A DNA stretch of 5,936 nt, taken from NCBI GenBank assembly GCA_016839385.1, contig JAEOUK010000286.1, positions 1-5,936 on the forward strand, in the 5' to 3' direction. The notes under the pieces were generated by a model. That model was not told the origin of the DNA. It worked only from the letters and a program-made list of their open reading frames with translations, and made no database searches. The first letter of the stretch is position 1. Each line of letters opens with the position of its first letter. Positions 1 to 5,837 of this stretch are shown piece after piece. The stretch comes from Promethearchaeota archaeon (GTDB lineage: Archaea > Asgardarchaeota > Lokiarchaeia > Sigynarchaeales > MK-D1). Position numbers and translations under genes: made by a program.

Positions 1-660
1 CAGTTGATCAATCCAACTTTCATAAGCATTTATTCCGTTTGCATAATAACTATCTGCTTTTACCTCAATTTTCCCTTTCGACCAATGTTTTAGCGCCCAT
101 GTTAAGCTTTCTTTTATAGCTTTTTTTCGATCCATAGGTTGCCCAATCTTATTTACCGTATACAATCCCCAAGGAAATTTGGTCGCAATATTATAATTTG
201 GTAGACGATGTTTATCATAATCCCGTTCAATTCCATCAAAATATGAACGACAATAGAAGTTGGATCGTTTGTACCCTGTAATTATACCCCATTCGGGAAT
301 TGCAACTAAATCGATCGCTAAAACAGGATTATTTTTGTTTAATTCTTTTTTAATAATTTTAATAAATTCCTTTTGGCTGTCTGAACCTTTAGACTCTTCT
401 TTAGCATGATTGAAATAAGGTTTTAATTCATATCCAAAATATTTAGCAAAATGTTCGCGGGGAAACATATCAGGAGCGCTTGGACACCAAGTAGGTTGCA
501 TAATATTTATTCTAAAGGCAGCTCCAGAAAATCCCATTAAATCCACATAATCTATATTTTCATTCTTATATTCCATTACGCGAGACAATGCTCCCATAAA
601 TGTGGATTCACCGGTGATGCCCCATCCAAGAACACCTATATTTGATAAAATTTTTCCCAA
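1..660 (-). CDS. BtrH N-terminal / C39-peptidase-like protein, partial (C-terminus beyond left edge)
   Basis: The minus strand reads without a stop from a TTG at 660 to the window edge, giving 220 residues. The TTG start is chosen because a TAA lies directly upstream in frame, GGTGAG sits 4 bases before it, and the next Met is residue 22. Visible blocks are G-x-x-G-E-S-T-F-M-G-A-L (14-25), DLMGFSGAAFR (40-50), WCPS (58-61), a strand ending in PEWGIITGY (122-130), and a helix reading up to AYESWI (212-217). The order of an LMG-SGAAFR block, a GxITGY strand and a helix ending in AYExWI matches, from memory, proteins annotated as butirosin-biosynthesis BtrH N-terminal or C39-like cysteine peptidase-fold. 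BtrH itself is an acyltransferase, so chemistry cannot be inferred. The only visible cysteines are 59 and 137, and none lies in the first helix where this fold often has its nucleophile. No signal peptide or membrane segment is seen. Coding is certain; the family call is moderate. Confidence 0.6.
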   Translation of the reverse strand, partial: MGKILSNIGVLGWGITGESTFMGALSRVMEYKNENIDYVDLMGFSGAAFRINIMQPTWCPSAPDMFPREHFAKYFGYELKPYFNHAKEESKGSDSQKEFIKIIKKELNKNNPVLAIDLVAIPEWGIITGYKRSNFYCRSYFDGIERDYDKHRLPNYNIATKFPWGLYTVNKIGQPMDRKKAIKESLTWALKHWSKGKIEVKADSYYANGINAYESWIDQL

Positions 661-664
661 TTAT

Positions 665-670
665 CTCACC
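665..670 (-). promoter_or_regulatory. Ribosome binding site supporting a TTG start
   Basis: The minus strand reads GGTGAG, then ATAA, then TTG at 660. GGTGA matches the complement of the archaeal 16S rRNA 3' end, and an in-frame TAA lies between this site and the TTG, so translation cannot start further upstream. Confidence 0.6.
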
Positions 671-695
671 AGTAATAAACACATGATCCAGTACC

Positions 696-706
696 AATTT
701 AAATAT
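696..706. promoter_or_regulatory. Palindromic TATA-like element between divergent genes
   Basis: The 78-87 bp gap between the gene on the left and the gene on the right contains AATTTAAATAT, whose core ATTTAAAT (697-704) is a perfect palindrome. It lies about 40 bases from the TTG at 660 on the minus strand and about 48 bases from the ATG at 748 on the plus strand. If transcription starts about 25 bases from the box, both transcripts would have short leaders that still include the ribosome binding sites. One box could therefore serve both genes. This is inferred from position and composition only. Confidence 0.4.
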
Positions 707-747
707 GTTGCATTAAAAGAATAGATAAAATCACGAGATTGGAGATT

Positions 748-1569
748 ATGGAGGTAAACTTGTTTGAAGTCGGGGAAGAGAATGGGTTTTCAAGCAATTG
801 GTGGTTTCATATCTCATCCAAGAATTTTGGATTTCATACTTCTCTGAAAAACATAGCAGCATATGAAGTTGAAAATAATGATGTTTTAATGCTGAAAGAG
901 AAAAATATAGAGGGATATTTCCGCTCATTCTGGTTTATTGTGTCGAATAACGAAGTGAGACGCTCTGAAAAAGAGGAAATTCAAGAAGTTCTTTCTTCTC
1001 AAATTATTCATTTTGTCTCAAAACACAAAAAACTTCCATATAAATGTAGAGCAAAACTTCATGCGAATAGAAATGTACGCATATACTACCAACCTACGCA
1101 ATATGATAAAATTGTGATGTTATTTAGACCAGGAGATTATAGTATTGAAGATGTATATGATTTTTTTGATGGATTGGATACTATTGAAGGAAATCCTATA
1201 GAAATAAGTTCTAAAACTGCAAAATTTGAAGGATTTTCACTAAGAAAGAATAGCAGAAATCCAAGTCTATTTCTATCCGGACAACGAATTACAATTCAAA
1301 AAGCAAAAATTAATTTAATTGAAGAAAAAGAGCGAAAATATGGAGATAAGGCATTTACAGTGTATCTACTCCATTTGATTAATGGAGAATTTGAGCTAGA
1401 AAACAAAGAAAGGGGAGAATTTGATAATATAATTGCTCAAGTAAGTGAAAATTTATACAAATCCAGCATTTTACAACCGGGTAATATAGTGTATTTAAAA
1501 GGACGGACTAAAAATGACTGGGAATTAGGAGATATCGTTCATAATATTAGAGTGATAGAGGTAAAATGA
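748..1569 (+). CDS. Hypothetical soluble protein, about 273 residues
   Basis: I do not recognise this protein. It is charged, Lys/Glu-rich, has no signal peptide or membrane helix, and contains only one Cys (residue 100). The N-terminal part has an aromatic stretch (SSNWWFHI, 15-22, and FRSFWFIV, 58-65) that looks like beta strands around a compact domain. The C-terminal third (about 178-273) alternates hydrophobic strands: ITIQKAKINLI, then AFTVYLLHL, then GNIVYLKGRT and IVHNIRVIEV. That pattern could be a small beta barrel such as an OB fold, but this is a guess from pattern alone. Three starts are possible: TTG at 739, ATG at 748 (GGAG only 3 bases away) and TTG at 760 (GGAGGT 4 bases away). 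I give the ATG; the TTG at 760 is a serious rival and would remove four residues. The gene is divergent from the C39-like gene and ends 28 bases from the convergent flavodoxin gene. Confidence 0.8.
   Translation: MEVNLFEVGEENGFSSNWWFHISSKNFGFHTSLKNIAAYEVENNDVLMLKEKNIEGYFRSFWFIVSNNEVRRSEKEEIQEVLSSQIIHFVSKHKKLPYKCRAKLHANRNVRIYYQPTQYDKIVMLFRPGDYSIEDVYDFFDGLDTIEGNPIEISSKTAKFEGFSLRKNSRNPSLFLSGQRITIQKAKINLIEEKERKYGDKAFTVYLLHLINGEFELENKERGEFDNIIAQVSENLYKSSILQPGNIVYLKGRTKNDWELGDIVHNIRVIEVK
750..755 (+). promoter_or_regulatory. Strong Shine-Dalgarno GGAGGT that could move the start to TTG 760
   Basis: GGAGGT is a full match to the usual anti-Shine-Dalgarno core and ends 4 bases before an in-frame TTG at 760. 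It overlaps the ATG at 748, which itself has only GGAG at a tight 3-base spacing. The divergent neighbour also uses TTG, so a TTG start here is plausible. Confidence 0.45.
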
Positions 1570-1597
1570 GAATCAGGTATCGTCATCGAACCTAGCA

Positions 1598-2074
1598 TCA
1601 CTCAATAATTTTATTCATTAATTGTTTTGCAATATGGATAAAATCCTCTAGAACCCCTTCAACCAAAGGTCCTTCTGCCTTCACAACTCGTCCTGAAAGC
1701 CATCCTGGATATACTTCAGTGATTGCTATTCCGCGGCTTAATAAATTATGAAACCGTTTTCCCCAAAATTCTGCGTTGATTTTTTTCATTTGATGAGTGA
1801 TAAATACTACTCCAAGAGGAATTACGTGATTTTCTTTACGTAATTCCCGTTTCAATTTTCTTATCCAATTCTTAGAAGGAATACTTGTGGAAAACATACG
1901 AATCGCTGTTCCCACTATAATTAGATCTGGTTTCTCTTTAGCTGCTTCAGAGGGAGAGAGTTCTTTAACAGTTCCCACTCCAACTTGCATTTTTTCTCTA
2001 AACACATCTCCCATAGCTTCTGCAATGGATTTACCATTTCCAAATTTTGAATCGTGAACAATCCAAACCTTCAT
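1598..2074 (-). CDS. Flavodoxin domain-containing protein
   Basis: This 158-residue protein has the layout of a single flavodoxin-like domain, which normally binds FMN and carries electrons or reduces a substrate in the cytoplasm. A first strand MKVWIVHDS leads into the phosphate loop S-K-F-G-N-G-K (9-15) and helix SIAEAM. The usual loop is S-x-x-G-N-T; here Gly14 replaces the Thr, which may weaken phosphate contacts. Strand DLIIVGTAIRM (50-60) matches the second flavin-contacting loop, followed by IPLGVVFIT (85-93). The end, with EGPLVEG (134-140), resembles the C-terminal segment of archaeal and bacterial small flavodoxins of the Flavodoxin_5 type. The ATG start at 2074 is supported by GGAGAT 6 bases upstream. 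No redox partner is encoded nearby, so the substrate is unknown. The gene is convergent with the hypothetical gene on its left and divergent from the acetyltransferase gene on its right. Confidence 0.85.
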   Translation of the reverse strand: MKVWIVHDSKFGNGKSIAEAMGDVFREKMQVGVGTVKELSPSEAAKEKPDLIIVGTAIRMFSTSIPSKNWIRKLKRELRKENHVIPLGVVFITHQMKKINAEFWGKRFHNLLSRGIAITEVYPGWLSGRVVKAEGPLVEGVLEDFIHIAKQLMNKIIE

Positions 2075-2080
2075 TTTTTA

Positions 2081-2086
2081 ATCTCC
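2081..2086 (-). promoter_or_regulatory. Ribosome binding site of the flavodoxin gene
   Basis: The minus strand reads GGAGAT followed by six A/T-rich bases and the ATG at 2074, a standard spacing. Confidence 0.6.
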
Positions 2087-2112
2087 TATACTTCTAATCA
2101 AGAATGATAAAT

Positions 2113-2120
2113 CCTTAAAA
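2113..2120 (-). promoter_or_regulatory. Possible TATA box of the flavodoxin gene
   Basis: The minus strand reads GAAG followed by TTTTAAGG, about 40 bases before the ATG at 2074. The distance suits an archaeal promoter with a leader of roughly 16 bases that keeps the ribosome binding site. The match to a consensus box is weak. Confidence 0.3.
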
Positions 2121-2167
2121 CTTCAATAGGCAGTTTTTTATCAATTTCTCGTACTTTTGAGATCAGA

Positions 2168-2178
2168 AAATATTTTTA
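2168..2178 (+). promoter_or_regulatory. Possible TATA box of the acetyltransferase gene
   Basis: AAATATTTTTA lies about 45 bases before the ATG at 2218, in the 143-bp gap between divergent genes. A start of transcription near 2200 would give a leader of roughly 20 bases. Only a weak GTGA (2208-2211) is present as ribosome binding site. Confidence 0.35.
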
Positions 2179-2217
2179 TGTTCTCTCTCTGAGAAATGCA
2201 TGAAAGCGTGAATTAGT

Positions 2218-2766
2218 ATGGGATATTATCCTCCAAAGACAACTATATTAAAAAATGGAAAGATTCTGACAATTCGTTTACCAGAAAAAAAAGATGCTCA
2301 GATATTGGTGGATTATATAAATCAAGTGGCTGCAGAATCAGAAAATTTATCATTTGGAAAAGGAGATCCGCCCTTTACAAAGGAACAAGAAGAGAAATAT
2401 ATCGAATCAATCCATAAAAATCCCCACAATATAATGGCAGTAGGAATTATTGATGGAGAACTTATTGCAGTATCAGATATTAGCACATCATCTCTTCCAA
2501 GATTATGTCATGGTGGTGCTCTTGGACTAAGTGTAATGAAAAAATATTGGAATGTTGGAGTAGGTAAAGCTATCATGCAGTATTTAATCGAATGGGCAAA
2601 AGATGATGGAAATCTCACTAAGATTAATCTACACGTGAAAGAATCAAATAATTCGGGGATAACTTTATATAAAAAATTGGGATTTATCGAAGAAGGGAGA
2701 ATCAGTAGAGGTATGCGTATTAATGAGAAATATTTTGACCTAATATGCATGGGATTAAAATTATAG
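2218..2766 (+). CDS. GNAT family N-acetyltransferase
   Basis: This 182-residue protein is a single GNAT domain that would transfer the acetyl group of acetyl-CoA to an amine. After strand ILTIRLPEKKDA (16-27), a typical first strand and helix, the sequence has NIMAVGIIDGELIAVSDI (71-88), the central strands. Motif A follows as ALGLSVMKKYW then NVGVGKA (112-118), fitting the Q/R-x-x-G-x-G/A pyrophosphate loop with Asn at the first position. Motif B is NNSGITLYKKLGF (144-156), in which the Tyr is the usual general-acid candidate. The C-terminal strand is KYFDLICMGL. The overall form is like RimI/RimJ-type and small-molecule acetyltransferases, and the substrate cannot be read from sequence. The ATG at 2218 gives a normal family length. 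The gene is divergent from the flavodoxin gene and convergent with the large surface-protein gene, from whose last codon it is separated by 65 bases. Confidence 0.9.
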   Translation: MGYYPPKTTILKNGKILTIRLPEKKDAQILVDYINQVAAESENLSFGKGDPPFTKEQEEKYIESIHKNPHNIMAVGIIDGELIAVSDISTSSLPRLCHGGALGLSVMKKYWNVGVGKAIMQYLIEWAKDDGNLTKINLHVKESNNSGITLYKKLGFIEEGRISRGMRINEKYFDLICMGLKL

Positions 2767-2831
2767 AATAGAAAAGGATGTAGGAAGTATTCATATTAAG
2801 TAGATAGCCTTCCCAAAATGCTTATATGTCC

Positions 2832-2996
2832 TCAGCTGTTCAATGGATAGTTTTTTCCACATTTCGTGCATTTGTTTAGGTATATTTTTCCTCCACATGC
2901 CTCACAATACCGCAATTTTCCGCTCTTTAATGGGTTTTCATCAAATTCCTCTTGAATTTCTTTTAGATGTTGTTCTATCCTATCATGTTTTCCCAT
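2832..2996 (-). pseudogene. Displaced C-terminal zinc ribbon of the surface protein, in the +1 frame
   Basis: This segment encodes HDRIEQ, a helix through EEFDENP, and a zinc ribbon CEAC-x8-CTKC ending at a TGA at 2832-2834. It continues the upstream gene: the linker IEQ...EFDENP repeats IEQL...EFDKNP of the preceding linker, and the CxxC-x8-CxxC spacing equals that of the preceding ribbon. Dropping one A from the AAAA run (2988-2991 on the plus strand) joins the frames as G-K-H-D-R and gives a 968-residue protein with ribbon cysteines at 945, 948, 957 and 960. An independent reading is possible, because an ATG at 2996 opens a 54-residue frame overlapping the upstream TGA by 14 bases, but no good ribosome binding site precedes it. 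I favour a frameshift (mutation, sequencing error or programmed slippage) over a separate gene. Confidence 0.7.
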
Positions 2997-5739
2997 AGGA
3001 TTTGCATTTTGGGCAAATACCTTTCTTGAGAACTGAGCCACAATATTGACAATAGGAAGCATTTTCCATTTTTTCTGGATTTTTATCGAATTCAATTGCC
3101 AACTGCTCGATTTTTGAACCATCCATTTCTTCACCGCAATATACGCAAACACCCGTAGCTCTACGATTTTGCATGGAACACTTAGGACAGAAAAAATAAG
3201 TTCGTTCAAACTCAAGTTTCTTTTCCTTAACACGTTTTATAACCTTCCTAGTAACGACAGAAATTATCGAAATCACAACGAAACACGACCAGAAGATAAT
3301 TCTCCCTGTAGGTTGCATGTATCGGAGGGGATTGTTGTCATTGCCATCTAGAAATCCATCTCCATCAGTATCAGGATTATAGGGATCAGTTCCTTTTTGG
3401 TATTCGTACCTATTGATCAATCGATCATGATCTAAATCGAAGTTACCATCGTTCGAATCGCTGGCATCAAGCCCATATTGATATTCCCAAAGATTTGGCA
3501 TTCCATCATAATCTTTGTCATAATTCGCATCATAATAGTTATTTGCATTCAATCCCATCTGAAATTCCCACAAATTAGGCATTCCGTCATTATCCTTATC
3601 CAAATTCGCATCAGCGGGATTAAGAGGCTGTAAATTACAGGAGATTTCATACCCATCATATATCCCATCCCCGTCCGTGTCTGGATTTAATGGATCTGTT
3701 CCATAAGTTAGAACCTCGATTCCATCAATTGCTTGATCGTAGTCGGAATCTTGATTCTTGGGGTTGGTCATATAAATTTGAACTTCTTCCCCATCCTCTA
3801 AGCCATCATTATCAGTGTCAGGATTTCGTGCGTTTAACCCTCTGGTGTATTCTTCATAATTAGTGAGATTATCTGAATCGCTGTCCCATGTAGCATCTAG
3901 TGGGTTAGTTGCATTTAATTGCATTGAATACTCCCAATAGTTTGGTAAATTATCAAGATCAGCATCACCATTTCGATCACCGTAATAGGTTGCATTTAAT
4001 CCCATCAGTATCTCCCATCCATCTTCCATGGTATCATTATCAGTATCAACATCTAATGGATCTGTTAGATAGATTTTTACTTCATCTCCATCTAAAAGAC
4101 CATCATTATCAGTGTCTTCGTCTCTTGCATGAGTTCCATAAAAATATTCTTCAGTGTTATTTAGAAAATCACTATCATAATCATATCCTGCATCCATGGC
4201 ATTATTGATATCCATTCCCATTTCATATTCCCAATAATTCGGTAATCCGTCTAAATCCGAATCTAAAACGGGAGAGTCAAGAATAGTAATGAATGCGTCT
4301 CGGTACCCATTTATCGACGAATCATATGCATTTTTCATTGGAAAATTTACAGATCTAGTATAACCCGTGAGATAAATAGTGGAATTGGAATCAAGTGCGA
4401 TTCCCATCCCATTATCATAAGAAGAACCGCCTAAATAAGAGCTAAATATAATATTTCCTGAAGTATCTAATTGACAGATGAACGTATCATCCATATAAGA
4501 ATAATAACTATTATGTGTTTCATCGAATGCATGAACTGTTGGAAAATTTGTGGAAGTCGTAGTACCTACAATATAACAATTCCCAACATCATCAACAACG
4601 AGATCTGTTCCTTCTTCAACCCCTAAAGACCCCCCAATTATTTTTGTGTAATTTATACTGCCGTTTGGGTTATATTTCACACATTGGAATTGATAATTAG
4701 TTAATGCATAATATTCTCCAGTGACGTAGAAAGCCCCCTCATTATCTACCGCTATCGCATTACATTGATCTGAGCCCGTACTTCCAAAATAAGTACTATA
4801 ATTTAAGGTTCCGTTTGGATTAAACCTAGCAACAAGTCCATCATATGAACCACTTATAGAGGTATCTGCAGCATCTGCAGTAGCAATAGAAGAAGAACTT
4901 GTTTCTCCGGTGATGTAAATATTTTGAACTTCATCTACTACAATTCCATACCCATATTCATATCCAGTTCCACCAAAATAAGTCGAGAAATTCATACTTC
5001 CGTCAGGATTGAATTTAGTTAAGTAAATATCCCGACTTCCACTGATAATCGAGTCATATGCATTCAATGTAGGGAAATTAGAAGATGTTGTTGAACCCGT
5101 TACGTAAAAAGATCCATCGTTATGAATAGCAATCCCGTAAGCATCTTCATCACTGCTTCCACCTATATATGTACTAAAATTCAAGCTTCCATTGGGATTG
5201 AATTTTGTAATAAAAGCATCTGTATACCCATTAAAGACGGAATCATAAGCATTAAATGTCGGAAAATTGGAGGAATATGTATATCCGACAACATAGCATG
5301 CTCCTTTAGAATCTACAACTATATCCCTCGCATAGTCAGATGAACTACCTCCAAGATAAGTACTGAAATTTATAGTCCCATCAGCGTTAAATTTCGTGAC
5401 AAAAGAATCATATGGGCCACTTAGTACGGAATCATAAGCATTTACTCTCGGATAATTCGTAGAACTTGTATACCCCGTGATAAAATATGCACCAGTATTT
5501 TGATCTACAGCAATAGAATATCCATACTCGTAATCAGAACCTCCAAAATACGTACTCCGATGAAGCCCAAAGTAATCCTCTCCATCTGATGAACTAGGAT
5601 TTTTTGGGATGGAGTTTTGTTGAGTGATTAATTTTTCTTCTGAAATATGATTATACTGAAAAATTGTTGCTGTAATTACACCGGTAATAAGTATAGAAAG
5701 TAAGATTGGTGCTAGACGAACCTTTACTCCAGTTTTCAT
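2983..5739 (-). CDS. Membrane-anchored surface protein: seven-blade SBBP propeller, TSP3-like calcium repeats, TM helix, zinc ribbons
   Basis: The 918-residue product begins with a positively charged start and hydrophobic segment (9-27), a signal peptide or signal anchor without a clear cleavage site. Residues 62-488 form seven SBBP-type blades, each starting near STY-x-GG and carrying a GxxYxTG strand. Residues 493-801 carry thirteen D-x-D-x-D motifs ending mostly in Glu, as in thrombospondin type 3 and related bacterial calcium repeats. A single hydrophobic helix (814-830) is followed by RKVIKRVKEKK, so by the positive-inside rule the tail is cytoplasmic. The tail holds ribbons C851xxC-C865xxC and C897xxC-C909xxC. 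Binding of a surface ligand and a cytoplasmic partner is inferred; no enzymatic motif is seen. The ATG at 5739 is chosen because GGAG lies 4 bases upstream and the hydrophobic segment then sits at the N-terminus; a TTG at 5865 would put 42 unconvincing residues before it. The frame ends at TGA 2983, apparently through a frameshift that cuts off a third ribbon. Confidence 0.88.
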   Translation of the reverse strand: MKTGVKVRLAPILLSILITGVITATIFQYNHISEEKLITQQNSIPKNPSSSDGEDYFGLHRSTYFGGSDYEYGYSIAVDQNTGAYFITGYTSSTNYPRVNAYDSVLSGPYDSFVTKFNADGTINFSTYLGGSSSDYARDIVVDSKGACYVVGYTYSSNFPTFNAYDSVFNGYTDAFITKFNPNGSLNFSTYIGGSSDEDAYGIAIHNDGSFYVTGSTTSSNFPTLNAYDSIISGSRDIYLTKFNPDGSMNFSTYFGGTGYEYGYGIVVDEVQNIYITGETSSSSIATADAADTSISGSYDGLVARFNPNGTLNYSTYFGSTGSDQCNAIAVDNEGAFYVTGEYYALTNYQFQCVKYNPNGSINYTKIIGGSLGVEEGTDLVVDDVGNCYIVGTTTSTNFPTVHAFDETHNSYYSYMDDTFICQLDTSGNIIFSSYLGGSSYDNGMGIALDSNSTIYLTGYTRSVNFPMKNAYDSSINGYRDAFITILDSPVLDSDLDGLPNYWEYEMGMDINNAMDAGYDYDSDFLNNTEEYFYGTHARDEDTDNDGLLDGDEVKIYLTDPLDVDTDNDTMEDGWEILMGLNATYYGDRNGDADLDNLPNYWEYSMQLNATNPLDATWDSDSDNLTNYEEYTRGLNARNPDTDNDGLEDGEEVQIYMTNPKNQDSDYDQAIDGIEVLTYGTDPLNPDTDGDGIYDGYEISCNLQPLNPADANLDKDNDGMPNLWEFQMGLNANNYYDANYDKDYDGMPNLWEYQYGLDASDSNDGNFDLDHDRLINRYEYQKGTDPYNPDTDGDGFLDGNDNNPLRYMQPTGRIIFWSCFVVISIISVVTRKVIKRVKEKKLEFERTYFFCPKCSMQNRRATGVCVYCGEEMDGSKIEQLAIEFDKNPEKMENASYCQYCGSVLKKGICPKCKSYGKT
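3004..3189 (-). other. Cytoplasmic tail region with two zinc ribbons
   Basis: This encodes residues 851-912 of the surface protein. Ribbon 1 is CPKC-x10-CVYC and ribbon 2 is CQYC-x8-CPKC, joined by a 28-residue linker with IEQLAIEFDKNP. All eight cysteines of the two four-Cys sites are present. The helix and ribbon unit is repeated once more in the displaced frame downstream. Confidence 0.8.
3250..3300 (-). other. Transmembrane helix of the surface protein
   Basis: Residues 814-830 (IIFWSCFVVISIISVVT) are uncharged and hydrophobic, then RKVIKRVKEKK follows. It separates the acidic repeat region from the zinc ribbons and fixes the ribbons on the cytoplasmic side. Confidence 0.85.
3331..4269 (-). 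repeat. Thirteen TSP3-like Asp-rich calcium-binding repeats within the surface protein
   Basis: Motifs begin at residues 493, 520, 542, 565, 592, 619, 641, 664, 687, 714, 741, 768 and 790. Two forms recur. One reads D-x-D-x-D-G-L-P-N-x-W-E-Y and is followed by a G-L/M-x-A/N segment about 27 residues long. The other reads D-T-D-N/G-D-G-x-x-D-G-x-E and is followed by Y-x-T-D-P-x-x-x-D-T-D, about 23 residues long. The Asp side chains at positions 1, 3 and 5 with an acidic residue at 12 fit a calcium loop. In this family such arrays act as rigid, calcium-stiffened stalks, which fits their place between the propeller and the membrane. Confidence 0.85.
4276..5556 (-). repeat. Seven SBBP-type beta-propeller repeats within the surface protein
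   Basis: Repeats begin at residues 62, 126, 189, 252, 315, 365 and 433, giving periods of 64, 63, 63, 63, 50 and 68 residues. The common core is STYxGGS...D-x-x-x-x-IAVD-x-x-G-x-x-YVTGxT-x-S-x-NFPT-x-NAYD-x-x-x-G-x-x-D-A-F-x-x-K-F-N-P-N-G. Blade 5 lacks the NFPT-x-NAYD part and is shorter. Seven units fit a closed seven-bladed propeller, an adhesion or ligand-binding scaffold. Confidence 0.85.
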
Positions 5740-5743
5740 CTTT

Positions 5744-5747
5744 CTCC
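5744..5747 (-). promoter_or_regulatory. Ribosome binding site of the surface-protein gene
   Basis: The minus strand reads GGAG followed by AAAG and the ATG at 5739. This supports the 5739 start over the upstream TTG at 5865. Confidence 0.6.
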
Positions 5748-5770
5748 GATATATAGTTTGGCGAGTTAGG

Positions 5771-5785
5771 AATATATTCTTTTGG
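5771..5785 (-). promoter_or_regulatory. Possible BRE and TATA box of the surface-protein gene
   Basis: The minus strand reads CCAAAAG then AATATATT, centred about 35 bases before the ATG. Transcription would start at or just before the ribosome binding site, giving a very short leader. A competing AT-rich box lies much further upstream (5898-5907). Confidence 0.35.
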
Positions 5786-5837
5786 CACTGTTTTTGATGT
5801 TTCGAGTAGAAAATTGCTGATTCCTCCCTTATGATGC

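Noticed and set aside
746..928. Minus-strand frame antisense to the unknown protein
   Set aside because: It is short, lacks domain content and lies wholly within a longer, better supported gene.
1575..1593. Small hairpin between the two convergent genes as a bidirectional terminator
   Set aside because: The stem is only AGGT/ACCT plus TCG/CGA with a bulged A and a 4-base loop, and no T-run follows closely on either strand, as archaeal termination would want.
2508..2750. Minus-strand frame inside the acetyltransferase gene
   Set aside because: It is antisense to conserved GNAT motifs A and B, which explain the sequence fully.
2767..2831. Possible terminator between the acetyltransferase and surface-protein genes
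   Set aside because: The 65 bases hold no clear T-run or stable hairpin on either strand.
3169..3351. Plus-strand 60-codon frame opposite the TM helix and zinc ribbon
   Set aside because: It is antisense to a clear TM helix and ribbon 1 and has no supporting start signal.
3909..4208. Plus-strand frame rich in His and Leu
   Set aside because: It is the reverse reading of the Asp-rich calcium repeats, which gives His-, Leu- and Tyr-rich artefacts.
5122..5343. Plus-strand frame of 73 codons rich in Ile and Cys
   Set aside because: It is antisense to propeller blades and follows their repeat structure; no ribosome binding site is seen.
4276..5556. Regular spacing of similar sequences as a CRISPR-like array
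   Set aside because: The roughly 190-base period is the coding repeat of propeller blades; the units are diverged and there are no short identical repeats with unique spacers.
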